This document shows, in pieces, positions 7,956 to 15,727 of a stretch of 41,552 nt of DNA. Below the pieces are notes generated by a model. It was not told the origin of the DNA, did not search any database, and saw only the letters and a program-made list of their open reading frames with translations. The stretch is taken from assembly GCA_031359995.1 (NCBI GenBank), contig JANMAT010000100.1, positions 1-41,552 on the forward strand, given 5' to 3'. The position numbers and the translations under genes are program-made. Numbering within the stretch: the first letter of the stretch is position 1; each line of letters begins with the position of its first letter. This DNA comes from JANMAT01 sp031359995. Lineage in GTDB: Bacteria; Actinomycetota; Acidimicrobiia; Acidimicrobiales; Ilumatobacteraceae.

Positions 7956-8414
7956 CTACGGGCGGGCCGGTCGACTTGTCGGAGAGCGGAGCGCGGCGGC
8001 GGCAAGAACGGGCACGACGGCGAGCGTTGCGATGAGGGCGACCTGGTCGCCTCCGGGAAGATCATGAAGGTGCGCCGCGTGGAAGGCGAGGTGGGCGACG
8101 CCTTGGACGATCCATGCCGCGGCGACGGCTCGATCGCCTGCCCGTGTCGTGGCGGTCCAGGCCGTGGCGATGACGAGCGAGACGAACAGCACGCCGACGT
8201 CGCGTGCGAGGTGTTCGTTGTATGCCCCGCCCGCGGCGGCGATCCACCCTCGACCAACGGGGAAGCTGTCGAAGAAGGAGCGGGGGAGCAACGCGGCCTG
8301 GAGGCCGACCGGTGCCATGTACCCGGCGATCAGCACGAGCGGCCAGTTCAGCCGCGCCCGGGCACGTTGCGTCGGTTCGGTCGCCACGTCAGGTGCGGGC
8401 GGTGCGGTCGTCAT
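7956..8414 (-). CDS. Small four-helix membrane protein of unknown function
   Basis: 152 residues from ATG 8414. Four hydrophobic stretches are seen: WPLVLIAGYMAPVGLQAALL, DVGVLFVSLVIATAWTA, AVAAAWIVQGVAHLAFHAAH and VALIATLAVVPVLAAAAL. Conserved-looking polar points (GGAYNEHLARDVG, HLAFHAAHLHD) suggest a family of small actinobacterial integral membrane proteins, but I cannot name its role. An upstream in-frame start at 8435 would add seven residues; 8414 is preferred as it begins the natural polar N-terminus. It is divergent from the MocR-type regulator with only 72 nt between them, so it is the obvious candidate target of that regulator. Confidence 0.75.
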   Translation of the reverse strand: MTTAPPAPDVATEPTQRARARLNWPLVLIAGYMAPVGLQAALLPRSFFDSFPVGRGWIAAAGGAYNEHLARDVGVLFVSLVIATAWTATTRAGDRAVAAAWIVQGVAHLAFHAAHLHDLPGGDQVALIATLAVVPVLAAAALRSPTSRPARP

Positions 8415-8454
8415 GCGCGCTAACGGTACGCTCACACCGGCCGGAGATCTCGGT

Positions 8455-8483
8455 CCAGTCGACGACGGTTTTGCCAGACCAGT
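8455..8483. promoter_or_regulatory. Direct CCAGT repeats in the divergent MocR promoter (possible operator)
   Basis: CCAGT occurs at 8455-8459 and again at 8479-8483, 24 bp apart, in the same orientation. They lie between the small membrane protein gene and the MocR-type gene. MocR regulators commonly bind direct repeats of this general kind beside their own gene. The second copy ends 4 nt before the regulator's ATG. This is inference from layout only. Confidence 0.3.
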
Positions 8484-8486
8484 TGC

Positions 8487-9860
8487 ATGCGTGACCTACT
8501 TCTCGGCCTCGACCTCACCCGCAAGCGACGCGGCCTCGAAGTAGCCCTACGGACGGCGATTCGGGCGGGGCGACTCAGGCCCGGCGACGCGCTGCCATCG
8601 AGCCGTGCGCTGGCCGCCGACCTCGACGTCGCGCGCTCGACCGTGGTCACCGCCTACGACCAACTCGTCGCCGAGGGCTACCTCGTGAGCCGACGAGGCG
8701 CGCTCACGCGTGTGGCGACAGGGCCGTGGACCGCCGAGCAACCCGTCGCCGAGCCCACCCGACCCGACTACCGGCTCGACCTGATCCCCGGCGAGCCCGA
8801 CGCCAGCCGCTTTCCGCGCGCCGCGTGGCTTCGCTGCACACGCGCCGTCCTGGCCAGTGCGCCCGACAACCTCCTCGGCTACGGCAACCCTGCCGGGCTC
8901 GGCGAGTTGAGGAGCGAGCTGGCCACCTACCTCAACCGAACCCGCAACACCGCCGCCACCGCAGAGTCCACCATCGTGGTACCCGGCACCGCCAGCGGGC
9001 TGGCGCAGGTGGCCAGGCTCCTCCACCGTCAGGGCGCCGACGCCATCGCTGTCGAGGAGCCCGGCTTCCCGTTCCACCACCCCATCCTGCGTCGAGAAGG
9101 GCTCCAGCTCGTGCCCGTGCCGGTCGACACCGAAGGCATCGATCTCGACGCCCTCGCCGCGACCAGGCTCACCGCCGTCCTCGTCACACCCGCCCACCAG
9201 TACCCCCTCGGCACCGTCATGAGCTCCCAACGCCGCACGAACCTGGCGAGCTGGGCCCGGCGACACCAGGCGTGGATCATCGAAGACGACTACGACGGCG
9301 AGTTCCGCTACGACCGACAACCCCTCGGCGCACTCCAAGGCATCGCCCCCGACCGCGTCGTGTACCTGGGCACCACCAGCAAGACCCTCGGCGCCGGCCT
9401 CCGCATCAGCTGGGTCGTCCTACCACCCGAACTACGCGCCCCGATGGCCGAACAACGCGGCCGCGACAGCGACGTCTCCCAACTCACCCAAGCGACCCTC
9501 GCCTGTTTCATCGCCCAAGGCGACCTCGACCGCCACGTCCGACGCGTCCGCTCCCTGTACCGCGAACGCCGGAACCAACTCCTCGACGCCCTCCGCACCG
9601 TGATCGACCAGCCTGACGTCCGGGGCGTCGCTGCCGGCCTCCACCTCACCCTCGTCCTACCCGAAGGCCTTGCCGAAACCACCGTCGTCCGACAGGCACT
9701 TCAAGAGCACCGCCTCGCCCTCTGGGGCCTCCGCCAGCACTACCTCACCAGCAACGCCGTCGACGGCCTCGTCCTCGGCTACAGCCGAACACCCACCGAC
9801 TTCCAAGACAGCACCACCCGCCTCGCCCGCACCCTGCACCAGGTGAACTCATGTGCCTGA
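8487..9860 (+). CDS. MocR/PdxR-type GntR-family transcriptional regulator
   Basis: 457 residues. The N-terminal winged helix (about 12-75) shows the GntR pattern LRPGDALPSSRALAADLDVA and VVTAYDQLVAEGYL. A linker then leads to a fold-type I aminotransferase domain (about 95-455). Within it are YGNPAGLGELRSELATYL, VTPAHQYPLGTVM, IIEDDYDGEFRYD and the PLP-lysine motif TSKTLGAGLR. The complete PLP pocket suggests it senses pyridoxal phosphate or an amino-acid adduct of it, as PdxR, GabR and TauR do. The target is unknown; the divergent membrane protein gene is the nearest candidate. No ribosome site precedes ATG 8487, so a leaderless transcript is possible. Confidence 0.9.
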   Translation: MRDLLLGLDLTRKRRGLEVALRTAIRAGRLRPGDALPSSRALAADLDVARSTVVTAYDQLVAEGYLVSRRGALTRVATGPWTAEQPVAEPTRPDYRLDLIPGEPDASRFPRAAWLRCTRAVLASAPDNLLGYGNPAGLGELRSELATYLNRTRNTAATAESTIVVPGTASGLAQVARLLHRQGADAIAVEEPGFPFHHPILRREGLQLVPVPVDTEGIDLDALAATRLTAVLVTPAHQYPLGTVMSSQRRTNLASWARRHQAWIIEDDYDGEFRYDRQPLGALQGIAPDRVVYLGTTSKTLGAGLRISWVVLPPELRAPMAEQRGRDSDVSQLTQATLACFIAQGDLDRHVRRVRSLYRERRNQLLDALRTVIDQPDVRGVAAGLHLTLVLPEGLAETTVVRQALQEHRLALWGLRQHYLTSNAVDGLVLGYSRTPTDFQDSTTRLARTLHQVNSCA

Positions 9861-9884
9861 TCAGGTGGACGCTCGCACACGCGA

Positions 9885-10030
9885 ACGCGAACCGGCTACT
9901 ACGACAAGGCGACCATTCGCGCCGATGTGACCGCGGGCGGATTCGAACCAGCAGCGGGCTTCGAGGCGTTGGACGCACGCAGCCGGGTGGTGTCGTGTGA
10001 CATTCCGGCGGTCTCTCGAAGGATCGATTT
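9885..10030 (+). pseudogene. Short fragment resembling a SAM-methyltransferase C-terminus
   Basis: In one frame the plus strand reads TGYYDKATIRADVTAGGFEP and then AAGFEALDARSRVVSCDIPA before coding character is lost. A YYD..I..D+..AGF...E.L..RSR pattern is common near the C-terminus of class I SAM-dependent methyltransferases of the ubiE/COQ5 type. There is no start, no SAM-binding GxGxG and no plausible continuation, so at most it is a relic. The same bases on the other strand spell a tRNA T-loop-like GGTTCGAATCC, which I judge to be a coincidence. Confidence 0.3.
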
Positions 10031-10054
10031 CAGTGGACGCGCGCGACGCTGCGG

Positions 10055-10320
10055 TGGTGGGCGCTCGGCTCGACACGATCGGCGCCACCTGGCCGACGGT
10101 GGCGGGCGTCGCGCCACCCGTGACCGTAGCTGCGCTCGTGGCGATGTTGGCGCCCGGTGCTGTGAGCGTGGCCAGCACGCGGTACGTGCCTTCACCCAGT
10201 TGGTCTGGCCACGTGATGGGTAGCGTGATGGTGTCGCCGGGCAGGATCGTGTCGAGCCTACGGTGACAACCGGCGGGACCGTCAAGTACGAGCGACCGCT
10301 GTGGCCGACCGAGCAGCAGG
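10055..10320 (-). pseudogene. Frameshifted fragment of a secreted beta-domain protein
   Basis: On the minus strand one frame reads SGRSYLTVPPVVTVGSTR. After a shift near 10250 another reads ILPGDTITLPITWPDQLG, EGTYRVLATLTAPGANI and TSAATVTGG. Joined, this has the form of an immunoglobulin-like or BsuPI-like beta domain (VTVG.....LPGDTITLPITW....GTYRVLATL) as found in exported actinobacterial proteins. No signal peptide or start is recognisable and the frame is broken. It points away from the degenerate GGDEF gene. Confidence 0.35.
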
Positions 10321-10525
10321 CCGTCGGGGTTGCCCACCGGGACCAGCACCGCCGGCGACGACGAGGCCGCCTCGGCAGGTACGGCTGGCCTCGCGTTCGC
10401 TGGCGCCATACCGACGAGTGGTTCGTGAGCTGACTCCCTGCCGTCCCTCAGGGGCGACCGGAGAGACCAGCGGATTTCTTGACGAGGAGCCTCAAGTTGA
10501 GGTCCCCGTTGTCGATCGGACCGAG

Positions 10526-11287
10526 GTGCACCTGGTCGAGGGCGGCCCACGAACACTCGAGCCCGTCGACATGGTGGCGCGGGTCCACGCCGGACTGGTT
10601 CGGGCGACGACGCGGGTGTCGCTGTTGTGCGAGTCAGATGGGCGGGTGATCTGGGTGAGCCCGAGCCTCGGGCCACTCCTCGGGCTGCGACCCGAGGCGC
10701 TCCTGGGAACGGTGGTGGCAACGGGATCACCCTCGGGCACGGTGGCGTTGATCCTCGGCGGCGACGGTCGCCCACACCGCGTCGAGGTCACCACGACCGA
10801 CCTACGCGCCGATCCGTCGGTACGAGGCGTGCTCGTGGAGTGGGTCCTCCGCCCGGACACCCGCCTGTTCGGTCGTGATCCGGTCACCGGGCTGTTCACA
10901 CTGGCCCGTCTCGTCGAGCGCGTGAGCGAGCTCGTCGGGCCCGACGAGCTCGACGTCGCCGTGATACGCCTGCGTTCCGACGCTGAGCTCTCCGAGGATG
11001 CCCTGCGCCACGCGGCCCAGCGACTCATTCAGGCCCGACGCGCGGGCGAGCTGGCGGGCCGCCTCTCCGATGGCGACCTGGTCGTGGTCTGCACCGGTAC
11101 GGGCACCATCGCCGGAGGGTTGCGCGTCGCTCAACGCTTCCGCAGCAACATCAACGGTCCCGTACGGATCGCCACCGGCATCGTGAACATCCGGCTGTCA
11201 GCGGGTGTGGCCACCGGCGCAGCCTCGACACTCGACACGATCCTCCGAGACTCGCAGCGAGATCTGGACCGCGCCGCCGCCACCTGA
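10526..11287 (+). CDS. PAS-like plus degenerate GGDEF protein
   Basis: 253 residues from GTG 10526; ATG 10571 is an alternative start, and neither has a strong ribosome site. Residues about 15-115 look PAS-like (VSLLCESDGRVIWVSPSLG, PLLGLRPEALLG). Residues about 120-250 follow the GGDEF fold: DPVTGLFTLARLVERV, then LDVAVIRLR, GRLSDGDLVVV at the active-site turn, and IRLSAGVATG. The catalytic GG(D/E)EF is replaced by LSDGD and the metal-binding residues are not evident. It is therefore unlikely to make c-di-GMP; it may bind GTP or act as a protein-interaction module. The small size and lack of membrane segments indicate a cytoplasmic sensor-like protein. Confidence 0.6.
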   Translation: MHLVEGGPRTLEPVDMVARVHAGLVRATTRVSLLCESDGRVIWVSPSLGPLLGLRPEALLGTVVATGSPSGTVALILGGDGRPHRVEVTTTDLRADPSVRGVLVEWVLRPDTRLFGRDPVTGLFTLARLVERVSELVGPDELDVAVIRLRSDAELSEDALRHAAQRLIQARRAGELAGRLSDGDLVVVCTGTGTIAGGLRVAQRFRSNINGPVRIATGIVNIRLSAGVATGAASTLDTILRDSQRDLDRAAAT

Positions 11288-11339
11288 CTTGTCGGGAAGC
11301 TGACTCGAGCTCGGCGGCCAGCGGCCGAAACCCTGGGTA

Positions 11340-11640
11340 GTGACAACATCCCCGCCGAAGATCACGGCGTACGGCCGGAATGCGCCCACTGTTGATGGCG
11401 CCTACGCCGCCGTCGTACGCGTCCACGGCACCAGCGCCAGCGCACTCCGGCCCGGCATCACCGCACGAGCCACTGCCACCACCGGACCACCACCCACTGT
11501 CGCGGGCTACATCACCGCCATGTGCGACGACGGGCACCCCGTCGTGCGGCTCTGCGGCCAAGCCCTCAAGATCCGGCACCACAGCTACGCACATCTCGCC
11601 AACGTCCAGGACCACATCAAGCCCGGTAACGCCGGACGCG
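11340..11640 (+). other. Coding-like orphan stretch, gene not recognised
   Basis: The 390-nt gap between the degenerate GGDEF gene and the acyl-CoA ligase gene holds one frame with strong GC-rich third positions from ATG 11340. It includes ITAYGRNAPTVDGAYAAVV, then TVAGYITAMCDDGHPVVRLC and QALKIRHHSYAHLANV. The frame stays open to 11861, far into the antisense side of the ligase gene, so no natural C-terminus is seen. I match it to no family. It may be a truncated gene, like the other fragments nearby. Confidence 0.25.
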
Positions 11641-11680
11641 TCCGCCGGGAGGCCACGCCCGCGGCCGATCGCGCAACCGG

Positions 11681-13261
11681 TCACCCTCCGAGCGAGGGAC
11701 GATCGGCGACCTCGGCGCGTCGGATCTTCCCCGTGCTCGTGCGCGGGATGCGCTCGACGAAGGTGACCGCAGCCGGCACCTTGAACCGCGCGAGGCGTGT
11801 GCGCACGTGTGAGCGGACGTCGTCGGGCTCGAGCGACTGTCCCTTACGGCGTACCACATAGACCTCGAGCCGCTGACCGAGGTCGTCGTCGTCGACCCCG
11901 ACCACGGCGACATCATCGACACCAGGATGGCCGCGTAGGCACTCTTCGATCTCGGTGGGCTGCACGTTCTCGCCCCCGGTGATGATCAGGTCGTCCTCGC
12001 GGCCGATGATGAACAGCCGGCCGTCGGCGTCGACACGGCCGAGATCACCGGTGGCCACCAGGCCGTCCACGCGCGGCCTCGTCGTGCCGTCGGTGTAGGT
12101 GGAGAACGTGGCATCGGATCCCACGACCACCCGACCGATCGTGCCGCTCGGCACCTCTCGCCCCGAGGTGTCCACGACGCGCACGACGGTGCCCGCGGCC
12201 GGTCGGCCCACGGTGGCGGGCTCGACCGCCAGGTCGGCCGGTGTGGCGATCGCCGCGATGGCGGCCTCGGTGGAGCCGTACACGTTGTAGACGACCGGCC
12301 CGAATCGAGTCATCGCCCTTGTGGCGAGCCCGGCGCCGAGATCGGATCCGCTGCTCGCGATGTACCGGAGATGCGAACGACCCGACGGAACCGGCGCGCC
12401 GTCTCCGTCGGTCGCAACCGCGAGCATCCGTTGCAGCATCGTGGGTACGACGATGAGTCCGTCGGCGTCGTGCGCAGTCAGCGAGGCCAGGGTCGCGGCG
12501 GCATCGAACACGGGTGCGAGCACGACCGTCGAGGAGAGGCTCAGCGCCAGGCCCAGGTGCGCCAGACCCCACGCGTGGAACAGCGGCGGCGCGATGACGA
12601 CGGTGTCGCGGGCGCGGATGGGGATGGCCGCCATGAGCGCGGTCGCGCTCGCAGTGGCACCTCGGCCCGACCGCCCCGCACCCTTCGGTCGGCCGGTCGT
12701 ACCCGAGGTGAGGATGACCCACCGGCCCTCGGAGAGCACCGGTGACAGCGGGCGCCCGGAACGAACCCCGCCGTGTTCGAGCTCGCTCGTCGTGAACGCC
12801 CGGTCCACGTCGCAGCCGGCGACGATGTCAGAGAGGTCGTCGTCGTGAACCAGGAGGCGCACCGACTCCGCTCTGGTGGCCTCGGCCAGCTGAGGTCCGG
12901 CGAAACCGGTGTTGAGCAGCACCAGGTCGGCACCCAGCCTCGCCACCGCAACCATCGCGATGACGAAGCCGCGATCGTTCGGGCAGAGCAGCCCGACCAC
13001 CGTGCCCGGGCCGACACCGTCCGCCCGCAGACGGCGGGCGGCGGCGTCGGACGCCCGCCACAGCTCGACATACGACAACGCACCCCGAGGGTCGATGATG
13101 GCGGTGGCACGCGGATAGCGCGCCGTGGCCGCGGCGAACGCGCCCACGACGGTCGGTCCGGACATGGCGGCCGCGACCGCGGCGCGCACGAGGCGATCGG
13201 GACGTTCCGGGCGCCACGCGGCGCGGGCGAACACGGCGAGGTCGCGCGGGCCGAGCGGCAT
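11681..13261 (-). CDS. AMP-forming acyl-CoA synthetase/ligase
   Basis: 526 residues from ATG 13261, whose A is shared with the upstream stop (TGATG). The adenylation fold is complete: P-loop-like ILTSGTTGRPKGAGRSGRG, substrate region PPLFHAWGLAHLGLAL, NVYGSTEAAIA, the ATP motif ATGDLGRVDADGRLFIIGR and the hinge into DDLIITGGENVQPTEIEE. The C-terminal catalytic lysine sits in PRTSTGKIRRAEV. The enzyme activates a carboxylic acid, probably a fatty or hydroxy acid, to acyl-CoA by way of acyl-AMP. As the last gene of a tightly overlapping operon with PhaC, it may supply acyl-CoA to PHA synthesis or salvage monomers. Exact chain length cannot be read from sequence. Confidence 0.9.
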   Translation of the reverse strand: MPLGPRDLAVFARAAWRPERPDRLVRAAVAAAMSGPTVVGAFAAATARYPRATAIIDPRGALSYVELWRASDAAARRLRADGVGPGTVVGLLCPNDRGFVIAMVAVARLGADLVLLNTGFAGPQLAEATRAESVRLLVHDDDLSDIVAGCDVDRAFTTSELEHGGVRSGRPLSPVLSEGRWVILTSGTTGRPKGAGRSGRGATASATALMAAIPIRARDTVVIAPPLFHAWGLAHLGLALSLSSTVVLAPVFDAAATLASLTAHDADGLIVVPTMLQRMLAVATDGDGAPVPSGRSHLRYIASSGSDLGAGLATRAMTRFGPVVYNVYGSTEAAIAAIATPADLAVEPATVGRPAAGTVVRVVDTSGREVPSGTIGRVVVGSDATFSTYTDGTTRPRVDGLVATGDLGRVDADGRLFIIGREDDLIITGGENVQPTEIEECLRGHPGVDDVAVVGVDDDDLGQRLEVYVVRRKGQSLEPDDVRSHVRTRLARFKVPAAVTFVERIPRTSTGKIRRAEVADRPSLGG

Positions 13262-13818
13262 CAGCCCGGCTCGTCGAGGGCGACCTCGGCGATGCCGGTC
13301 GTGCGCATGGTCGACCACAGGTCCTCGACGAAGTGCGACAGCACCAGCAGGTCGTGCACCTCGCCGGTGCGTTCCCGCACGTGGTCACGCAGCAGACCTT
13401 CGGCCTCGAACCCCATGCCGACGAACATGGCCACCGTGGCCTCCTCGTCCGCCACCACTTCGACCATCAGCTTGCTCAGCCCGAGCTCCATGGCGTTCAG
13501 CACGGCCTCTTGAGCGAGGGCCCGCCCGACCCCGCGCCGTCGCTGCTGCGGGTCGACCACGAGCCGGATCTCGCCGACGTGCGCACTCCACGCCACGCCG
13601 GGGATGACCGCTACGTAGCCGGCGACCACATCGTCGACGCGAGCGAGTGAGCGCCGCGATGACGTCTCCGCGACCCAACGCTCGAGCGTGCCCGGGGCCA
13701 GGACGTCCTCCCGGAAGAACGTGCGGTCGCCTTCGGGCATGCCGTCGAAGAACGCGCGCACCGCACCCAGGTCGGGCGGCGCCAAGGGGCCGACATCCAC
13801 GGTCGCGCCCCCTCTCAT
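13261..13818 (-). CDS. GNAT-family N-acetyltransferase
   Basis: 185 residues from ATG 13818, overlapping the phaC stop by ATGA. The acetyl-CoA fold is visible: VGEIRLVVDPQQRRRGVGRA carries motif A (V.P..R..G.G+A). It is followed by AVLNAMELGLSKLMVEVVAD and FVGMGFEAEGLLRDHV, the usual GF.xxG segment. The N-terminus (PPDLGAVRAFFDGMPEGDR) is common in actinobacterial GNATs. The substrate is unknown. Its place between a PHA synthase and an acyl-CoA ligase suggests acetylation control of one of them; acyl-CoA ligases are known targets of GNAT enzymes. That partnership is inference. Confidence 0.88.
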   Translation of the reverse strand: MRGGATVDVGPLAPPDLGAVRAFFDGMPEGDRTFFREDVLAPGTLERWVAETSSRRSLARVDDVVAGYVAVIPGVAWSAHVGEIRLVVDPQQRRRGVGRALAQEAVLNAMELGLSKLMVEVVADEEATVAMFVGMGFEAEGLLRDHVRERTGEVHDLLVLSHFVEDLWSTMRTTGIAEVALDEPG

Positions 13819-14897
13819 GACCGCTCCGCCTGCCGCTGGAGCCACTCGGCCATGCGGGGCAGGAACCGCTGGTGGGCACTGCGGCCCACGACCAGCCCGA
13901 CGTGTCCGGCAGGGAACCGGTACTCGTCGACCTCGTCGGACCCGAGCAGGTCGCCGAGACCCTCGGAGGATGCCGGCGGCACGATGTGGTCCTTCTCGCC
14001 GATGATGTTCAGGAACGGCACGGTGATGTCGGCCAGGTGGATGTCGCGACCGTTCAGCGGCACGGTGCCCGTGGGGAGCAGGTTCTGCCCGATGAACAGG
14101 TCGGCGGTCTGACGGAAGGCGTCGCCCGGGAACGGGATGTGATCGCCCGCCCACTGCGTCATCACCTGGTGGGCGGCCACGAAGTCGTCGTTCCACAGGT
14201 GCTGCCACAGCGTGACGTAGCCGGTGATGTCCGCGGTCGGCTGCAGCACCCGGAAGGCGTTCACCATGACCTCCGGCGGCACGTTGCCGGTGGCATCGAG
14301 CAGATCGTCGACCCGCACGCGTCCGTCGGCCAACATCGATGTCATCGGGCCGAGCGGCCGGAAGTCGATCGGTGTCGCCTGCACCGCCAGCGAGCGGACC
14401 GGCATCGACGGATTCCCTGCCAGCGACAGCAACGACAACAGCCCACCGAAGCAGTACCCGAACACGTTCACGTCGCCCGTGGGCGAACGATCGGCCACCG
14501 TGGCGATCACCTCGGGGAGATAGCCATCGGTGTAGGTCTCCAGGCGGTTGCTCGCCTCCAGGCCGTCCGGGATCCCCCAGTCGAGGAGGTACACGTCGAA
14601 GCCACGGGCGAGCATCGCCTCCACCACACTGTTGCCCGGCACGAGATCGAACACGTAGCTGCGCGACACCAGACTGTGCACGAACAACAGCGGGCACCCG
14701 ATCGAGCGATGGTCGCTGCGGTACCGCCACAGCTCCACCTTCTCCGAGCGCCACACGGTCTCCTTCGGCGTCTGGCTCAAGACGGGCCGGCCAACCCCCG
14801 CAAGGTGCTTCAATCCGTTGCGAACCCGAAGGACGGAACGCTCAGCGTCGCGGCGTACCCGCTCCACCAGCTCGACCGGGTCGATCGGCAGATCCAC
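13815..14897 (-). CDS. phaC: Poly(3-hydroxyalkanoate) synthase, class III-like PhaC
   Basis: 360 residues from GTG 14897 (GGGAG just upstream). An alpha/beta-hydrolase polymerase: lipase-like box GYCFGG with nucleophile Cys149, acid Asp303 in IIGEKDHIVPP and His332 in AGHVGLVVG. Other PhaC landmarks are LLFVHSLVSRSYVFDL, LLDWGIPDG and WNDDFVAAHQVMTQW. Cys in place of Ser is diagnostic of PHA synthases over ordinary lipases. It joins 3-hydroxyacyl-CoA units into storage polymer at the granule surface. The length near 360 and an overlapping upstream helical protein fit class III synthases, which need a PhaE partner. Operon order here is phaE-like, phaC, GNAT, acyl-CoA ligase, all overlapping. 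Confidence 0.92.
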   Translation of the reverse strand: MDLPIDPVELVERVRRDAERSVLRVRNGLKHLAGVGRPVLSQTPKETVWRSEKVELWRYRSDHRSIGCPLLFVHSLVSRSYVFDLVPGNSVVEAMLARGFDVYLLDWGIPDGLEASNRLETYTDGYLPEVIATVADRSPTGDVNVFGYCFGGLLSLLSLAGNPSMPVRSLAVQATPIDFRPLGPMTSMLADGRVRVDDLLDATGNVPPEVMVNAFRVLQPTADITGYVTLWQHLWNDDFVAAHQVMTQWAGDHIPFPGDAFRQTADLFIGQNLLPTGTVPLNGRDIHLADITVPFLNIIGEKDHIVPPASSEGLGDLLGSDEVDEYRFPAGHVGLVVGRSAHQRFLPRMAEWLQRQAERS

Positions 14898-15228
14898 GTT
14901 GCGCTCCCTTCGATGGGGTCTTCGGCGGCGGCCCGGCAGGCGGCACCTCCGGTCGACGATCGAGCTCGTCGCGCAGCTGACGCACCTGTACACGCAGCTG
15001 TCCCAGCTCGTTCAGGATCCGATTCACGTCGCTGCCGGCCGGCAGGTTCAACTGGTGCAGGACGCGACGCGACGAACGCGACGCCTCCAGCTGGACCCGT
15101 CGCCGCGCCTGCGCCGCGAGCCCCACGGCCACCGCGAACGGCTCGCTCTGCAACACCGCCTGCAGACGCGGCGCCACCTGCCGCTCCACCAGATCGAAAC
15201 CAACCCTCCAACGAGGACCGTCGGGCAC
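14842..15228 (-). CDS. PhaE/phasin-like small helical subunit
   Basis: 128 residues from GTG 15228, overlapping phaC by 56 nt. It is mostly helical: FDLVERQVAPRLQAVLQ, FAVAVGLAAQARRRVQLEAS and HQLNLPAGSDVNRILNELGQ. A short coiled coil (VQVRQLRDELDRR) and a Pro/Lys-rich tail follow. The NLPA.SDV motif before a coiled coil is typical of proteins next to PHA synthases, including PhaE subunits and phasin-like factors. The likely role is activating or tethering PhaC at the granule. It is much shorter than classical PhaE (about 360), so 'PhaE-like' is by position and C-terminal pattern. Another GTG at 15252 is a possible start. Confidence 0.6.
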   Translation of the reverse strand: MPDGPRWRVGFDLVERQVAPRLQAVLQSEPFAVAVGLAAQARRRVQLEASRSSRRVLHQLNLPAGSDVNRILNELGQLRVQVRQLRDELDRRPEVPPAGPPPKTPSKGAQRGSADRPGRAGGAGTPRR

Positions 15229-15532
15229 GCCGGCGAACGTACCACCGCCCACAGAGCGCCGATTCCGCCCGCCAGCCCGAGACCCGGTCCGGCCTCGAGG
15301 CTGCTCGGGCCGCACGCGCCTCGGCACGGGGCGTCGTCTCAGTGGTGAGCGACGTGTGGATGGTCGGTCGAGGTCTTGCCTGGTGCTTGAGGCGACGTGA
15401 TCGGTCTCCTGACGACCGGATGGTCTCTTGCGGCTTTCGTTAGCGGTCCTTGCCTCGGAGTGATCTCGCGGACGTCGATAGATGTCCGTGCCGTGGGTGC
15501 GGCACCTGAGATCTAGCGGAGGAGTCGTCGAT
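15229..15532. other. Divergent intergenic region, no gene seen
   Basis: 304 nt between the start of the PHA operon (minus) and the 64-residue secreted peptide gene (plus). It must hold promoters for both. I see no convincing -35/-10 pair, no riboswitch and no inverted repeat of note. AGCGGAGGAG at 15515-15524 is the ribosome site of the plus-strand gene. Confidence 0.5.
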
Positions 15533-15727
15533 ATGACTACAAGAGAGAAGCGCCGAAGCCGGCGCCGTGCACGTCGAATGGTCGCGGGAGGCGTCGCGAT
15601 CGTGGGTCTTGCCCTGGCCGGCGCATCCCTCTCGCCGGCGGCGACCTCGGCCTCGCCGACGAACGCGAGCGGCCAGTCGGCGGCGGCGCGAGTGGCGCCC
15701 GTCAACACCATGGGGATCCGGTGGTGA
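15533..15727 (+). CDS. 64-residue secreted peptide coupled to a subtilase
   Basis: ATG 15533 lies 8 nt after GGAGGAG. A very basic start (TTREKRRSRRRARR) precedes a hydrophobic core (VAGGVAIVGLALAGASL) and an Ala-X-Ala-type region, giving a clear export signal. The mature part is only about 25-30 residues, rich in Ser/Ala/Asn, and ends in NTMGIRW. Its stop overlaps the GTG of the subtilase gene (15721), so the two are translationally coupled. The terminal GIRW resembles the GVRW/GARW units repeated in the subtilase tail. Family unknown; it could be a propeptide-like inhibitor, a processed substrate or a signal peptide hormone. Confidence 0.6.
   Translation: MTTREKRRSRRRARRMVAGGVAIVGLALAGASLSPAATSASPTNASGQSAAARVAPVNTMGIRW

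Noticed and set aside
9928..10013. tRNA-like element on the minus strand: GGTTCGAATCC T-loop and flanking GACCGC/GCGGTC ends, 86 nt.
   Set aside because: No D arm or anticodon arm can be folded, the T stem has a mismatch, and the same bases read on the plus strand as a methyltransferase-like peptide (GGFEPAAGF), which explains the match by chance.
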